Made by a program: the position numbers and the translations under genes. DNA of 64,000 nt from Caballeronia sordidicola (GTDB taxonomy: Bacteria; Pseudomonadota; Gammaproteobacteria; Burkholderiales; Burkholderiaceae): the NCBI RefSeq assembly GCF_000729995.1, contig NZ_JNFG01000015.1, positions 62,001 to 126,000 of the forward strand. The letters run 5' to 3'. Under the pieces are notes generated by a model. That model searched no databases. It saw only the letters and a list, made by a program, of their open reading frames with translations, and was not told where the DNA came from. Below, in pieces: positions 53,319 to 63,663 of the stretch (positions are counted from its first letter, which is position 1; each line of letters starts with the position of its first letter).

Positions 53319-54305
53319 TCAGACTTCGCTCGGCAGCGCGTAGGGTAGCGGCGAGAACTTCAACGCAGGCCCCTCCGCAGCACCGACGTGTACCGAGCCC
53401 TGCTCAAGCGCCGCGAGCTTGATTTCCACGAGCGCATCCACGCCGCCGCCAGGCGCGGGCGCCACGTTGACCACCAGGCCGCAAGGCTGGCCCGGGTCGT
53501 CGGAGTGGAACAGTTCGTCGCCGGCTTTAGCGGTATCGACATGAGCCAGCGATGTGCGGCGCTTGATCGTGCCGCGATACTGACTGCGCGCAACCACTTC
53601 CTGCCCCGGATAACACCCCTTCTTGAAGTTGACGCCGCCGAGCACGTCAAAGTTGACCATCTGCGGCACGAATTGCTCGGAAGTCGGCTGCGTGATGCGC
53701 GGTTCGCCTGCGTGAATGTCGAGCCAGTCCCATAACTCGGCAGGGGCGCGCACGAGCTGTTTTTCCATCTCGGCGAGGCGCGCTTCGACTTCAGCCTTCG
53801 GGCCGACCCACAGGAAACGCGGCCGGCCGGCGGCATCGGGAACGCGGATCAGCGAGCCGAGCGGACCGTCCACTTTCACATGCACCCCGTCGGGCATGGC
53901 ATCGAAGAGATGGGACAGCGTCTTGCGGACATCGCCGGCAAAACCCACCGCGGCGAGCGACGGCGTGGCATCGGCGAGCTTCGCTTTCGCGCGCATCACG
54001 AACATCGACAAGCGTTTTTGCACCGATGCCTGGATGTCGGCGGAGAGCATCAGGCGCACGGCCTCGCCGCAACGCCACATCAAAAACGACGCCAGCAAGC
54101 GGCCCTTCGGTGAGCAATAACCCGCCAGACGCGCGTTTGACGCATCCAGATGCTGGACGTCGCTTGTCAATTGCGTGTGAAGAAAAGCAGCGGCGTCGTC
54201 GCCGGTGGTATCGATAATGCCGAACTGCGTCAGCGGCACGAAAACGCCGGCGTGAAGGGCGGCGTCGAAGGAAGATGAAAGCGGTGAGACGGTCGGGGAA
54301 TTCAT
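53319..54305 (-). CDS. ygfZ: YgfZ/GcvT-fold folate-binding protein
   Basis: 328 residues with the signature KKGCYPGQEVVAR. YgfZ uses tetrahydrofolate to help make or repair certain Fe-S proteins. Divergent from mltG. Confidence 0.93.
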   Translation of the reverse strand: MNSPTVSPLSSSFDAALHAGVFVPLTQFGIIDTTGDDAAAFLHTQLTSDVQHLDASNARLAGYCSPKGRLLASFLMWRCGEAVRLMLSADIQASVQKRLSMFVMRAKAKLADATPSLAAVGFAGDVRKTLSHLFDAMPDGVHVKVDGPLGSLIRVPDAAGRPRFLWVGPKAEVEARLAEMEKQLVRAPAELWDWLDIHAGEPRITQPTSEQFVPQMVNFDVLGGVNFKKGCYPGQEVVARSQYRGTIKRRTSLAHVDTAKAGDELFHSDDPGQPCGLVVNVAPAPGGGVDALVEIKLAALEQGSVHVGAAEGPALKFSPLPYALPSEV

Positions 54306-54367
54306 GAACTGACTTTGACGGATGCGAACGAAGTTATTATATGGGTCTTACCTAGAGCGTGTTTCGC

Positions 54368-55384
54368 ATGTCCCTTTTGAAGAAATGTTTGATCGCGGCT
54401 GTCGTCGCGGTCGCGGTTGGCGGTGCGCTCGTCGGGGGCGTGTTCAAATGGGCGAACAGCCCGGTCGACCTGGCATCACCCGAACTCGACATCACCATCA
54501 AATCCCACAGCACGTTACGCAGCGTGGCCCTCCAGCTGGACCGCGGCGGCGCGCACGTCCAACAGCAGTTGTTCGTGCTGATGACGCGCGCGCTCGGTCT
54601 TTCAGCGCAGCTCAAGTCCGGTAACTACGCGTTCAAGGAGGGCATTACGCCCTACGAGATGCTGCAGAAAATCGCCCGCGGCGACGTCAACGAGTACGTG
54701 GCGACCGTAATCGAAGGGTGGACGTTCCAGAAAATGCGCAACGAACTGGACGGCAATCCGGCGCTGCAGCACGACACGGCGGGCATGACCGACACCGACT
54801 TGCTGAAGGCCGTTGGCGCGCCGGATGACGTGATTGCGCGGGCGAGCGCGGAAGGCCTGTTTTTCCCCGACACCTATCTCTTCGATAAAGGCACGAGCGA
54901 CATCGCCGTCTACAAACGGGCGTACAAGCTGATGCAGCAGCGCCTCGACGAAGCCTGGACCACTCGCGCGCAGAATTTGCCGTACAAGACGCCTTATGAG
55001 GCGCTGATCATGGCGTCGATTGTCGAAAAGGAAACCGGGCGCGCCGCCGACCGGCCGTTGGTCGCGGCGGTGTTCACGAACCGGCTGCGCATCGGCATGC
55101 CGCTGCAAACGGACCCTTCGGTGATCTACGGACTGGGTTCGGCCTACGGCGGCCGCCTGCGTAAAAAAGACCTGCAAACCGACACTCCGTACAATACCTA
55201 CACGCGCATGGGCCTTCCGCCCGGTCCGATCGCGCTGCCGGGCGTGGCAGCCCTCGCGGCGACGGTCAATCCTGCCTCCAGCGCGGCACTGTATTTCGTG
55301 TCGCGCGGCGACGGCAGCAGCTTCTTTTCAGACAATCTCGGCGACCACAATCGGGCCGTCGACAAGTACATCCGGGGACAATGA
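54368..55384 (+). CDS. mltG: Endolytic murein transglycosylase MltG
   Basis: 338 residues from ATG 54368: one N-terminal membrane helix, a LysM-like/YceG middle, and the catalytic Glu in IVEKETG followed by [10 protein letters not shown]. Cuts nascent glycan chains and so sets their length. Overlaps tmk by four bases, a conserved pairing. Confidence 0.94.
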   Translation: MSLLKKCLIAAVVAVAVGGALVGGVFKWANSPVDLASPELDITIKSHSTLRSVALQLDRGGAHVQQQLFVLMTRALGLSAQLKSGNYAFKEGITPYEMLQKIARGDVNEYVATVIEGWTFQKMRNELDGNPALQHDTAGMTDTDLLKAVGAPDDVIARASAEGLFFPDTYLFDKGTSDIAVYKRAYKLMQQRLDEAWTTRAQNLPYKTPYEALIMASIVEKETGRAADRPLVAAVFTNRLRIGMPLQTDPSVIYGLGSAYGGRLRKKDLQTDTPYNTYTRMGLPPGPIALPGVAALAATVNPASSAALYFVSRGDGSSFFSDNLGDHNRAVDKYIRGQ

Positions 55385-56004
55385 TGGTGCGCGGCAGATT
55401 CATCACGTTTGAAGGCATCGACGGCGCGGGCAAGACGACGCACCTCGCGTGGTTTCGTCAGCGCCTGGAAGACAAGATCGCAGCCACGGGCCGTTTGGTC
55501 GTGATCACGCGGGAACCCGGCGGCACGTCGCTGGGAGAAAGCCTGCGAGAATTGCTGCTCAACCAGCCGATGGACCTCGAAACCGAGGCGTTGCTGATGT
55601 TCGCCGCACGCCGGGAACATCTGGCGCAGATCATTGAGCCGGCGCTGGCGCGGGGCGACTGGGTGCTGTCGGACCGTTTCTCCGATGCCACCTTCGCGTA
55701 TCAAGGCGGCGGCCGCGGTTTGCCGCGCGACAAGCTGGAAGCACTCGAGCGCTGGGTGCAGGGCGGTTTCCAGCCGGATCTGACCGTGCTCTTCGATGTC
55801 CCGACGAACGTGGCCAGCGAACGACGCGGCGCGGTCCGCTCGCCGGATAAGTTCGAGAGCGAATCCGATTCGTTTTTCGGCCGCACCCGGGCTGAGTATT
55901 TGCGCCGGGCGGAGGAATCGCCGGAACGATTTGTGATAATTGATGCTACGCAATCGATAGTGGATATCCAGAAACAACTTGAATTAGTGATCGCAAATAT
56001 CTGA
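55381..56004 (+). CDS. tmk: Thymidylate kinase
   Basis: 207 residues. P-loop [16 protein letters not shown], and [18 protein letters not shown]. Phosphorylates dTMP to dTDP. Coupled to mltG; holB follows after an unusual AT-rich gap. Confidence 0.96.
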   Translation: MMVRGRFITFEGIDGAGKTTHLAWFRQRLEDKIAATGRLVVITREPGGTSLGESLRELLLNQPMDLETEALLMFAARREHLAQIIEPALARGDWVLSDRFSDATFAYQGGGRGLPRDKLEALERWVQGGFQPDLTVLFDVPTNVASERRGAVRSPDKFESESDSFFGRTRAEYLRRAEESPERFVIIDATQSIVDIQKQLELVIANI

Positions 56005-56207
56005 TTTTAAATAAAAATCGGTAAATAGAATTTACTTTAAGTCGTGATCCCAGGCGGTTTTATCGCTGACAGTGCCTCCGATCAGAAGCTCGAAAAAACT
56101 TCAATTATTGTCAACAAACAATTGAATCAGTTGAGTTTTACCGACAAGTTAAAGTAAATTCAGATTCACAAGATTGCACCGCAAACACCTGATCCAAAAG
56201 ACTTTTC
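56005..56207. other. AT-rich gap with long inverted repeat between tmk and holB
   Basis: About 200 bases, much richer in A/T than its surroundings. GAATTTACTTTAA at 56028-56040 is the exact complement of TTAAAGTAAATTC at 56149-56161; a smaller imperfect repeat (CAATTATTG / CAATTG) lies inside. It could be a relic of a small mobile element or a control region; no gene was found. Confidence 0.6.
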
Positions 56208-57245
56208 ATGATCTATCCGTGGCAAACCGATGACTGGACCCGTCTTGAGCAACTGCGTGCAAGCTGGCCGCATGCATTGCTCCTACATGGTCGCGCGGGC
56301 ATCGGTAAATTGCAGTTTGCGCAGCATCTTGCTCAAAGCCTGCTCTGCGAAACACCGACCGACACGCGCGAACCGTGCGGAAAGTGCGTTGCGTGCCTGT
56401 GGTTCAGCCAGGGCAACCATCCCGACTATCGGGCGGTTCTGCCGGAAGCGCTCGCCGGTGAATTGGTCAACGACGACAAGGCCGATAAGGCCGAAAAGGC
56501 AGACGCCGAGGACGGCAAGAAAACGAAGGTCCTGAGCAAGGAGATCAAGATCGATCAGGTGCTCGGGCTGATGAATTTTTTCAGCCTCGGCTCGCACCGG
56601 GGCGGTTTGCGGGTCGTGTTGCTGTATCCGGCTGAATCGATCAACGTGTTCGCCGCAAACGCATTGCTCAAGACACTGGAAGAGCCGCCTGCGGGCGTGG
56701 TGTTCATTCTGGTGACAGCACGCGTGGACCGCTTGCTGCCGACGATCATCAGCCGCTGCCGCCAATGGCCGATGACCCTCCCGGCCACCGAGCCCGCCGT
56801 TGCATGGCTGGCGCAGCAGGGCGTGGAGCGTCCCGCAGCCGTGCTGGCAGAAGCCGGCGGAGCGCCGCTGACCGCGCTGGCGCTCGCCTCCGATGAAAAC
56901 CGCGCGCTGCGTGATTTCGCGCTGGCGCAACTGGCCGCCGGCCCCGCTTGCGACGCGTTCGCGTGCGGAGAAAGCCTGCAGAAGCTGCCGGTGCCTATGG
57001 TGCTCGGCTGGCTGCAGCGCTGGCTTTACGATCTGCTCGCCCAGAAAACGGCGGGGCGTCCGCGTTACTTTCCGGGAGCATCGAAGGCGCTCGAACGCTG
57101 CGCCGCGCAGATCGATACCGAGCGTTTCGCCCGCTTTCAAAAGACGGTGACACGGCAGCGCGCGGTGGAAAATCATCCGCTGAACGCGCGGCTGGTGTTC
57201 GAAGAACTGTTCCTTGCGTACCGCGACGTGTTCACTGCCGCCTGA
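56208..57245 (+). CDS. holB: DNA polymerase III subunit delta'
   Basis: 345 residues. AAA+ start LLLHGRAGIGK, four zinc-binding Cys (CETPTDTREPCGKCVAC), LLKTLEEPP, and the SRC arginine finger (ISRCRQW). Part of the clamp loader. No ribosome-site doubt: the protein begins MIYPWQTD as in relatives. Confidence 0.94.
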   Translation: MIYPWQTDDWTRLEQLRASWPHALLLHGRAGIGKLQFAQHLAQSLLCETPTDTREPCGKCVACLWFSQGNHPDYRAVLPEALAGELVNDDKADKAEKADAEDGKKTKVLSKEIKIDQVLGLMNFFSLGSHRGGLRVVLLYPAESINVFAANALLKTLEEPPAGVVFILVTARVDRLLPTIISRCRQWPMTLPATEPAVAWLAQQGVERPAAVLAEAGGAPLTALALASDENRALRDFALAQLAAGPACDAFACGESLQKLPVPMVLGWLQRWLYDLLAQKTAGRPRYFPGASKALERCAAQIDTERFARFQKTVTRQRAVENHPLNARLVFEELFLAYRDVFTAA

Positions 57246-57305
57246 AAATGCGGCCCGAATAAGCTTCATGACATTCGATTCACTCTTTTTGCACACGACC
57301 GCACT

Positions 57306-57803
57306 ATGAACCTCGACTTCCGCGACGCCACGCTCGACGATCTTCCCGGCATTGTGGCTATCTACAATTCCACGGTGCCGTCGCGCCTTGTGACCGCCGA
57401 CCTGGAACCCGTGACGCTCGAAAGCCGGCTCCAGTGGTTTCATGCCCATGGCCCGAAGGCTCGCCCGCTCTGGGTGGTCGAAGAAAACGGCGAGGTTATC
57501 GCGTGGCTGAGTTTTTCCGATTTCTACGGCCGTCCGGCTTACCTTCGCACGGCTGAAGTCAGCATCTATCTGGCCGAAAGCGCGCGTGGCAAAGGGCTTG
57601 GGAAGCAGCTGCTGCAAGCAGCACTGGAACGTGCGCCGGCGTTGGGTATCGACACACTGTTGGGCTTCATCTTCGGCCACAACGAAGCAAGCCTGCGCCT
57701 GTTCCAGCGCTTCGAATTCCAGACGTGGGGCACACTGCCGCGCGTCGCGGTGCTGGACGGCGTTGAGCGAGACCTCGTGATTCTCGGCCGGCGGCTCGGC
57801 TGA
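57306..57803 (+). CDS. GNAT acetyltransferase (phosphinothricin-acetyltransferase type)
   Basis: 165 residues; begins MNLDFRDATLDDLPGIVAIYNST and has the CoA-binding loop ARGKGLGKQLL. The family acetylates small amines such as phosphinothricin or methionine sulfoximine. Lies between holB and tatD. Confidence 0.9.
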   Translation: MNLDFRDATLDDLPGIVAIYNSTVPSRLVTADLEPVTLESRLQWFHAHGPKARPLWVVEENGEVIAWLSFSDFYGRPAYLRTAEVSIYLAESARGKGLGKQLLQAALERAPALGIDTLLGFIFGHNEASLRLFQRFEFQTWGTLPRVAVLDGVERDLVILGRRLG

Positions 57804-57860
57804 GCGGCTAGATGAACCATCACTTGAGAGCCCACCCAATCCCGCTTTAACGGAATTCCC

Positions 57861-58658
57861 ATGTTCGTCGATTCGCATTGCCACATCAATTTCGAAGGCC
57901 TGGCCGACCGTCTGCCCGAAGTGCTCGACAAAATGCGCGAGCTGAAGGTGACGCATGCGCTGTGCGTCTCGGTTGATCTGGAGACGCTGCCTTCGGTGTT
58001 GAAGATCGCCGAAGAAAACGAGCATATTTACGCATCGGTCGGTGTGCATCCGGATCATGAGGACGCGCGTGAGCCGAGCGTAGCGGAGCTCGTGGAGCTG
58101 GCGCGGCATCCGAAAGTAGTGGCTATTGGCGAGACGGGGCTGGATTATTACCGTCTGGAAGGCCGCAGCATCGCGGATATGGAATGGCAACGTGAACGCT
58201 TTCGCACGCACATCCGCGCCGCGCATGCGACGGCGAAACCGCTGATTATTCATACGCGGTCGTCGTGGGAAGACACGCTGCGGATCATGGCCGAGGAGCG
58301 AGCAAGCGTGCCGGGCGGCGTCATGCATTGCTTCACGGAACCGTGGCACGTCGCCGAGGCGGCGCTCGCCCAGGATTTTTACATTTCGCTGTCGGGCATT
58401 GTCACGTTCAAGAGCGCGAAAGACGTGCACGACGTCGCGGGGCGCGTGCCGCTCGAGCGTTTGCTGATTGAAACGGACTCGCCGTATCTGGCGCCGGTGC
58501 CGTATCGCGGGAAATCGAATGAACCTGCGTACGTAAGTTATGTCGGACGCTTCATCGCGCAATTGCGCGAGATGCCGGATGAAGCGCTGGCGGCAGCCAC
58601 CACGCGTAATTTTTTCACGCTGTTCAAGATTCCGCAGGCGCAGCCAGCTGAGCATTGA
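57861..58658 (+). CDS. TatD-family metal-dependent deoxyribonuclease (YcfH-like)
   Basis: 265 residues. DSHCHI metal site at the start, GETGLDYY, IHTR, HCFT and the late ETDSPYLAP. Amidohydrolase-fold 3'-5' nuclease. Following holB is its usual place. Confidence 0.93.
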   Translation: MFVDSHCHINFEGLADRLPEVLDKMRELKVTHALCVSVDLETLPSVLKIAEENEHIYASVGVHPDHEDAREPSVAELVELARHPKVVAIGETGLDYYRLEGRSIADMEWQRERFRTHIRAAHATAKPLIIHTRSSWEDTLRIMAEERASVPGGVMHCFTEPWHVAEAALAQDFYISLSGIVTFKSAKDVHDVAGRVPLERLLIETDSPYLAPVPYRGKSNEPAYVSYVGRFIAQLREMPDEALAAATTRNFFTLFKIPQAQPAEH

Positions 58659-58765
58659 AGCTCGGTACGGTCTCGCCGCGGTCTCTTCACTGCAGCGCGT
58701 CCGATCGATCGCCTGAAAGATCCGGTATTTCGTTATTAGAACGTTAAGTAATCCCCAAGGAACAC

Positions 58766-59551
58766 ATGCTTAAATTTTCGACGATTTCCTCTTCGCCCCT
58801 TCCGGGAACCCATTCGGGAGCCATTCGGCGAGCCCATTCAACACGTAAAACGTGGCGAACCCTCATGACGGGCCTGGTGCTGACGGCGGCCGCCATCGCG
58901 CAACCCGCTTTCGCGACGCCTGCCGACTCCATGATCAAGGCAGTAAAGTTCGACGACATATCTGCCGTTAAAAAGCTGTTGGCACAGGGCGTGGACCCGA
59001 ATCTGGTTGATGACACCGGCACGCCGTTGCTCGTGATCGCGGCGAGGGAAAAGTCTGACAAGGTAGGCAAGCTGCTCGCCGATAACCCGAATATCGACCT
59101 TGAAAAGCTCGATCCCGCCGGTGAAAACGCAATGATGCTCGCCGCCCTAAACGACGACCTCAACTTCGTGAACATCCTGATCGCGAAGGATGCGGAAGTG
59201 AACAAGAAGGGCTGGACGCCGCTGCACTACGCTGCGACCAACGGTCACGACGACGTGGTGAAGGTGTTGCTCGACCATTCGGCTTACATCGACTCGGGCT
59301 CGCCCAACGGCACGACCCCGCTGATGATGGCGGCGCGCGGCGGCCATTTGTCGACGGTCAAGCTGCTGCTCGATGAAGGCGCCGATTTGCGCGTGAAGAA
59401 CCAGATTGGCCTGACGGCGGTGGACTTCGCGAAGCAGTATCACGAGAAGGACGTGGCGGAAGGGCTGGCGGCACGGTTGGCAGCGATGCAAAACCAGGGC
59501 GCGGCGGGCGCGTCTGGAGCCCCGCAAAGCGGCGCAAACAGTGCAAAATGA
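58766..59551 (+). CDS. Exported ankyrin-repeat protein
   Basis: 261 residues with a long N-terminal region ending in an apparent signal sequence (LVLTAAAIAQPAFA). About five ankyrin repeats follow, the clearest being GWTPLHYAATNGHDDVVKVLLD and GTTPLMMAARGGHLSTVKLLLD. The C-terminus is Ala/Gly/Ser-rich. Probably a periplasmic binding protein; partner unknown. AAGGAAC precedes the ATG. Confidence 0.88.
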   Translation: MLKFSTISSSPLPGTHSGAIRRAHSTRKTWRTLMTGLVLTAAAIAQPAFATPADSMIKAVKFDDISAVKKLLAQGVDPNLVDDTGTPLLVIAAREKSDKVGKLLADNPNIDLEKLDPAGENAMMLAALNDDLNFVNILIAKDAEVNKKGWTPLHYAATNGHDDVVKVLLDHSAYIDSGSPNGTTPLMMAARGGHLSTVKLLLDEGADLRVKNQIGLTAVDFAKQYHEKDVAEGLAARLAAMQNQGAAGASGAPQSGANSAK

Positions 59552-59762
59552 CGCTCGCACGGCGAGGAACCTGACCCGGGTTTGACCGGCAACAGGTCCC
59601 GACCGCGCGATACGAGGAACAGCGGGTGTGATCCGGCGTGATAATCCGAAGAAAGGCGTCCGGGTGCGCTCGCTGATAAGACGGGTTTGGGCCTTCAAGA
59701 CAGGTTGTTTTCACCTGCGCATCCAGGCCGGCCCGCAACTGCCAACATAAGAAAGGACCATC

Positions 59763-60119
59763 ATGCAGCGGGTTTTTGTCATGGCCAGTGTGCTCGCGTT
59801 TCCGCTTAGCGCGGCCGCGTTCACAGGCAACGATCTGAACATGCTTTGTACCAAGACGGACACAGCCTCACGCAGCGCATGCGCGGCTTATATAGAAGGT
59901 GCCGCTGACGGCATCTACAACACCATCGAAGCGATTGGCGGCACATCGGGACCGCAGATCGGCCAGTATTTTTGCCTGCCAGTCGATGTCAAACCGCAGG
60001 AACTGACGGACGCGGTACGCAAGTTCATCGCCGACAATCCCACGCGCGGCAACTTCAACGCCACGACCATGGTGTCCCTCGGGCTCGGCAAGGCGTTCCC
60101 CTGCAAAGCTGAAAAGTAA
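59763..60119 (+). CDS. Rap1a/Tai-like exported protein
   Basis: 118 residues: signal peptide (MQRVFVMASVLAFPLSAAA), then a helical domain with paired Cys and the pattern CAAYIEGAADGI / YFCLPVDV typical of Rap1a immunity proteins, which neutralise type VI effectors. No effector gene is next to it, so it could be an orphan immunity gene or a housekeeping relative. Confidence 0.75.
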   Translation: MQRVFVMASVLAFPLSAAAFTGNDLNMLCTKTDTASRSACAAYIEGAADGIYNTIEAIGGTSGPQIGQYFCLPVDVKPQELTDAVRKFIADNPTRGNFNATTMVSLGLGKAFPCKAEK

Positions 60120-60363
60120 GCTGCCATTGGGCGTGGCGCGGGCGTGGCGCGGTTCATCCATGCCGCCCGGCCGGCGCAGCGCATGCTGCCGTGCAATAGA
60201 ATAGTCATCTCATCACGCGGCTGGCAGGTCAATCCGGCCGGCCGCCGATGTCACTGATGCCACTGACGTCACCGCGCTCCATGCGCACTCAGACGCAATC
60301 GGGCTTTGCATAATCCCGTCGTATCCCCCGATATCACCTTCCAAGGCTGATCCCACGACGACG

Positions 60364-61707
60364 ATGACCTCTCTCGACTCCATCAATTTCAGCTCCATCG
60401 ATTTCGACTCCTTCGAGCGAATCGCCTCCGCTCCGCTCAATACCTGGCCCGGCACGCTTGTCGTGGCGGCGCTTTCCGTGCTGTTCGCCATTGGCGTGCA
60501 TCGCGTGGGCGCTCGCATTCTGGGGCGCATTGCGCGGCCGTACCCCTTGATGAGCGTGGTATTGCGCTTTATCGACAAGCCCGCGCTCACGCTGCTGATC
60601 ATTCTCGGCCTGGGTTTCGTGCTGGTTGAAACCCCTGATGCGCTGCCATTCGCCGCCGCATTGCGCGACTTGCTCACCGTGCTGCTGATTGTCGCGCTGA
60701 CGTGGCTTGCCGTGCGCTCAGTGGGCGCGGTGGCCGAGGCGCTGGTGCAAGCCCATCCGCTCGACAGCCAGGACAACCTGCAAGCGCGCCGGATTCACAC
60801 GCAGGCGCGCGTGCTGGCGCGCTCGGTGATGGTGGTGATCGTGATCATCGGCTTCGGCGGGGCGTTGATGACGTTTCCCGCCGTGCGTCAGGTCGGCGCG
60901 AGTTTGCTGGCGTCGGCGGGTGTGGCGGGGCTGGTGGCCGGTATCGCCGCACGGCCGGTGCTCGGCAACCTGATCGCCGGATTACAGATCGCGTTGTCGC
61001 AACCCATCCGGCTCGACGATGTCGTGGTGATCCAGGGCGAATGGGGACGGGTGGAGGAGATCACCGGCACCTATGTATCTATCCGCATCTGGGACCAGCG
61101 GCGCCTGATCGTGCCGCTGCAATGGTTTATCGAGAATCCGTTCACCAACTGGACGCGCAATAGTTCGCAGATCATTGGCACGGTGTTTTTCTTCGTCGAT
61201 TACCGCATGCCGCTCGCGCCGTTGCGCGAAGAGCTCGAGCGGATTTTGCAGAACGCGCCGGAGTGGGATCAGCGGGTGCAGGTGCTGCAGGTCACCGATG
61301 CCACCGAAAAGTCCATGCAGCTTCGCGTGCTCGTCAGTTCCTTCGATTCCGGCTTGAACTGGGATCTTCGATGCCGGGTGCGCGAAGGTCTGCTGGACTT
61401 CATGCAGTCGTCGTATCCGCAGTTCCTGCCGCGCACGCGGGCGGATATATCGCCGGAGGGGGAGCATGTCGATTTTGTCCCGCCGCTCGAACGCAGCATG
61501 GCAGACGGCACTGACGGCATTGACGGTGCCGAAGTTGCAGCTCGCACGATCAGGCCACCGGTATCCCGCGGGACCGCCAATACGGAAGCCGATCCGGTGG
61601 CGAGCCGGGGAGAGCGGCACGGCCCTGACGCATCGGCGAATTCGGCGGCGAGCACCGCGCCGAGTGCACCCGGCGATGGCGCGCCGAAACCCGCTGAGCG
61701 GCGCTGA
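60364..61707 (+). CDS. MscS-family mechanosensitive channel
   Basis: 447 residues with four or five membrane helices, then the MscS pore helix (GASLLASAGVAGLVAGIAA) and the beta domain (GEWGRVEEITGTYVSIRIWDQRRLIVPLQWF). A disordered C-terminal tail of about 80 residues follows. Releases solutes on hypo-osmotic shock. Confidence 0.92.
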   Translation: MTSLDSINFSSIDFDSFERIASAPLNTWPGTLVVAALSVLFAIGVHRVGARILGRIARPYPLMSVVLRFIDKPALTLLIILGLGFVLVETPDALPFAAALRDLLTVLLIVALTWLAVRSVGAVAEALVQAHPLDSQDNLQARRIHTQARVLARSVMVVIVIIGFGGALMTFPAVRQVGASLLASAGVAGLVAGIAARPVLGNLIAGLQIALSQPIRLDDVVVIQGEWGRVEEITGTYVSIRIWDQRRLIVPLQWFIENPFTNWTRNSSQIIGTVFFFVDYRMPLAPLREELERILQNAPEWDQRVQVLQVTDATEKSMQLRVLVSSFDSGLNWDLRCRVREGLLDFMQSSYPQFLPRTRADISPEGEHVDFVPPLERSMADGTDGIDGAEVAARTIRPPVSRGTANTEADPVASRGERHGPDASANSAASTAPSAPGDGAPKPAERR

Positions 61708-61971
61708 GCCAAGCTCGGTGGCGGTAAGACTGCGCACCAGCTCGCACCAAGCGACAATGAGAGCCCAGGCGGCGAGATCAAGAGAACGAGAGACCAAGAA
61801 GCCCGCCCGGGCATCGAAGAACGTGGCAATGAAATTGAACTGAGGCGGTTGTCCGGAGCCGAACAAAGATCATCGACAAAAAATAAACGGCCGCGACCCT
61901 GGAACATCTCACGCGTATGCGGCCGCGAAAAAATACACACACCCTGAGATTCGCAAAAAAGGAAGCCAGTA

Positions 61972-63390
61972 ATGACCCGCTTAGTCGTTGTATCGAACCG
62001 AGTAGCCTCTCCGACAGAAACCAAAGGCTCGGCCGGCGGCCTCGCCGTGGGCGTCTTCGGCGCGCTGAAGGACAGCGGTGGTGTCTGGTTCGGCTGGAGC
62101 GGCGATGTAGTCAGCGACAGCGTGGCGAACCAGGGACCTAAACTCGAACAGGACGGCGCAGTCACGTTCGCCACCGTCGGCTTGCCGAAGAAGGACTACG
62201 ACCAGTATTACCGCGGTTTTTCGAACGCGACCTTATGGCCTGTCTTTCACTATCGCAACGACCTGGCCGTCTACGACCGCGACGAATACGCGGGATACAG
62301 ACGGGTCAATTCCTGGCTGGCGCATCGCGCCATCAAGCTGCTGCAACCGGACGACGTCATCTGGGTCCACGACTATCATTTGATCCCGTTTGGCGAAGCG
62401 CTGCGTTCGGAAGGCGTGACCAACCGGATGGGCTTTTTCCTGCATATCCCTTTCCCTTCACCGCAGATCCTGCTCAACATTCCGCCGCATGAGGAACTGG
62501 TCAAGTCGCTGTGCTGCTACGACGTAGTAGGTTTCCAGACGCCCGGCGACCAGGCTGCTTTCCACGATTACATCGTGCGTCACGCGCATGGAACAGCCAC
62601 GGCCGATGGCGAAGTGGAGGCGTTCGGCCGCAAGTTAAAAACGGGCGTCTACCGCATCGGCATCTTCCCGGATGAAATCGCCGAGCAAGCCACTCGCGGC
62701 GAAGCGCGTCAGGATGTGATGGACCTGAAGCAAAGCCTGGAAGGCCGTAAGCTCATCATGAGCGTGGACCGGCTGGACTATTCAAAGGGCCTTGTCGAAC
62801 GCTTCAAGGCGTTCGAGCATTTCCTCGAAAAATCGCCGGAATGGCGGGGCAATGTCACGCTGGTGCAAATCGCGCCGCCCACACGCTCGGACGTGGATAC
62901 GTACCAGCAGATCCGCCATAACCTGGAATACGAAGCAGGACGTATCAACGGCCGTTACTCGGGCCTCGACTACACGCCGATCCGCTACATGAACCAGCGT
63001 TATGACCGGTGGAAGCTGATGTCGCTGTTTCGCGAGTCGCAGATCGGGCTGGTTACGCCGTTGCGCGACGGCATGAACCTGGTCGCGAAGGAATATGTCG
63101 CGGCGCAAAACCCCGACGATCCCGGCGTGCTCGTGCTGTCCCAGTTCGCAGGCGCCGCTGACGAAATGAAGGGTGCGCTGATGGTGAATCCGCACGACAT
63201 AGTAGGCATGAGCGAGGCCATTGGACGGGCGCTCTCCATGCCGCTCGCCGAACGCCGCGAGCGCTACGAAACCAACATGGTGATGCTGCGCAAATACGAC
63301 CTGGGCGTCTGGCGCGACTCGTTTCTCGCCGACCTGCGAGGCGTGAAATTGGACAAACAGCAGAGCAAACGCCCGGCGAACAACAAATAA
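61972..63390 (+). CDS. otsA: Alpha,alpha-trehalose-phosphate synthase (UDP-forming)
   Basis: 472 residues. N-terminal VVVSNRVA and [27 protein letters not shown] and [12 protein letters not shown] are the standard GT20 motifs. Makes trehalose-6-phosphate from glucose-6-phosphate and UDP-glucose. No trehalose phosphatase gene is adjacent within the window. Confidence 0.96.
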   Translation: MTRLVVVSNRVASPTETKGSAGGLAVGVFGALKDSGGVWFGWSGDVVSDSVANQGPKLEQDGAVTFATVGLPKKDYDQYYRGFSNATLWPVFHYRNDLAVYDRDEYAGYRRVNSWLAHRAIKLLQPDDVIWVHDYHLIPFGEALRSEGVTNRMGFFLHIPFPSPQILLNIPPHEELVKSLCCYDVVGFQTPGDQAAFHDYIVRHAHGTATADGEVEAFGRKLKTGVYRIGIFPDEIAEQATRGEARQDVMDLKQSLEGRKLIMSVDRLDYSKGLVERFKAFEHFLEKSPEWRGNVTLVQIAPPTRSDVDTYQQIRHNLEYEAGRINGRYSGLDYTPIRYMNQRYDRWKLMSLFRESQIGLVTPLRDGMNLVAKEYVAAQNPDDPGVLVLSQFAGAADEMKGALMVNPHDIVGMSEAIGRALSMPLAERRERYETNMVMLRKYDLGVWRDSFLADLRGVKLDKQQSKRPANNK

Positions 63391-63663
63391 CACCTGATGC
63401 AGCGTCGACGAAGAACACTGCTCGTTAACCGAATATCGGCCTGAAAACCTCAAAAATTCGACGATATCCGAGTGTTTCGCGACTGTAACAGGGTCGTGAA
63501 AGTGAAAGTTTTGCTAACTTTTGGGCTTCCACGGCCAATAATACGGTGTCGTACTCGCGCGTGGTTTCGTTCACCGTCGCGCGCGAGGGCGTCCGGCGCC
63601 CGTGCGGATCACTATCACCGACTAAACATCACGGCGACGTAAGACCGAGTGGAGACAGCAACA

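Noticed and set aside
56283-58655. A 790-codon open frame on the minus strand across holB, GNAT and tatD
   Set aside because: It lies entirely opposite three well-recognised genes, has no ribosome site and has the Arg/His-rich composition of a GC-rich antisense frame.
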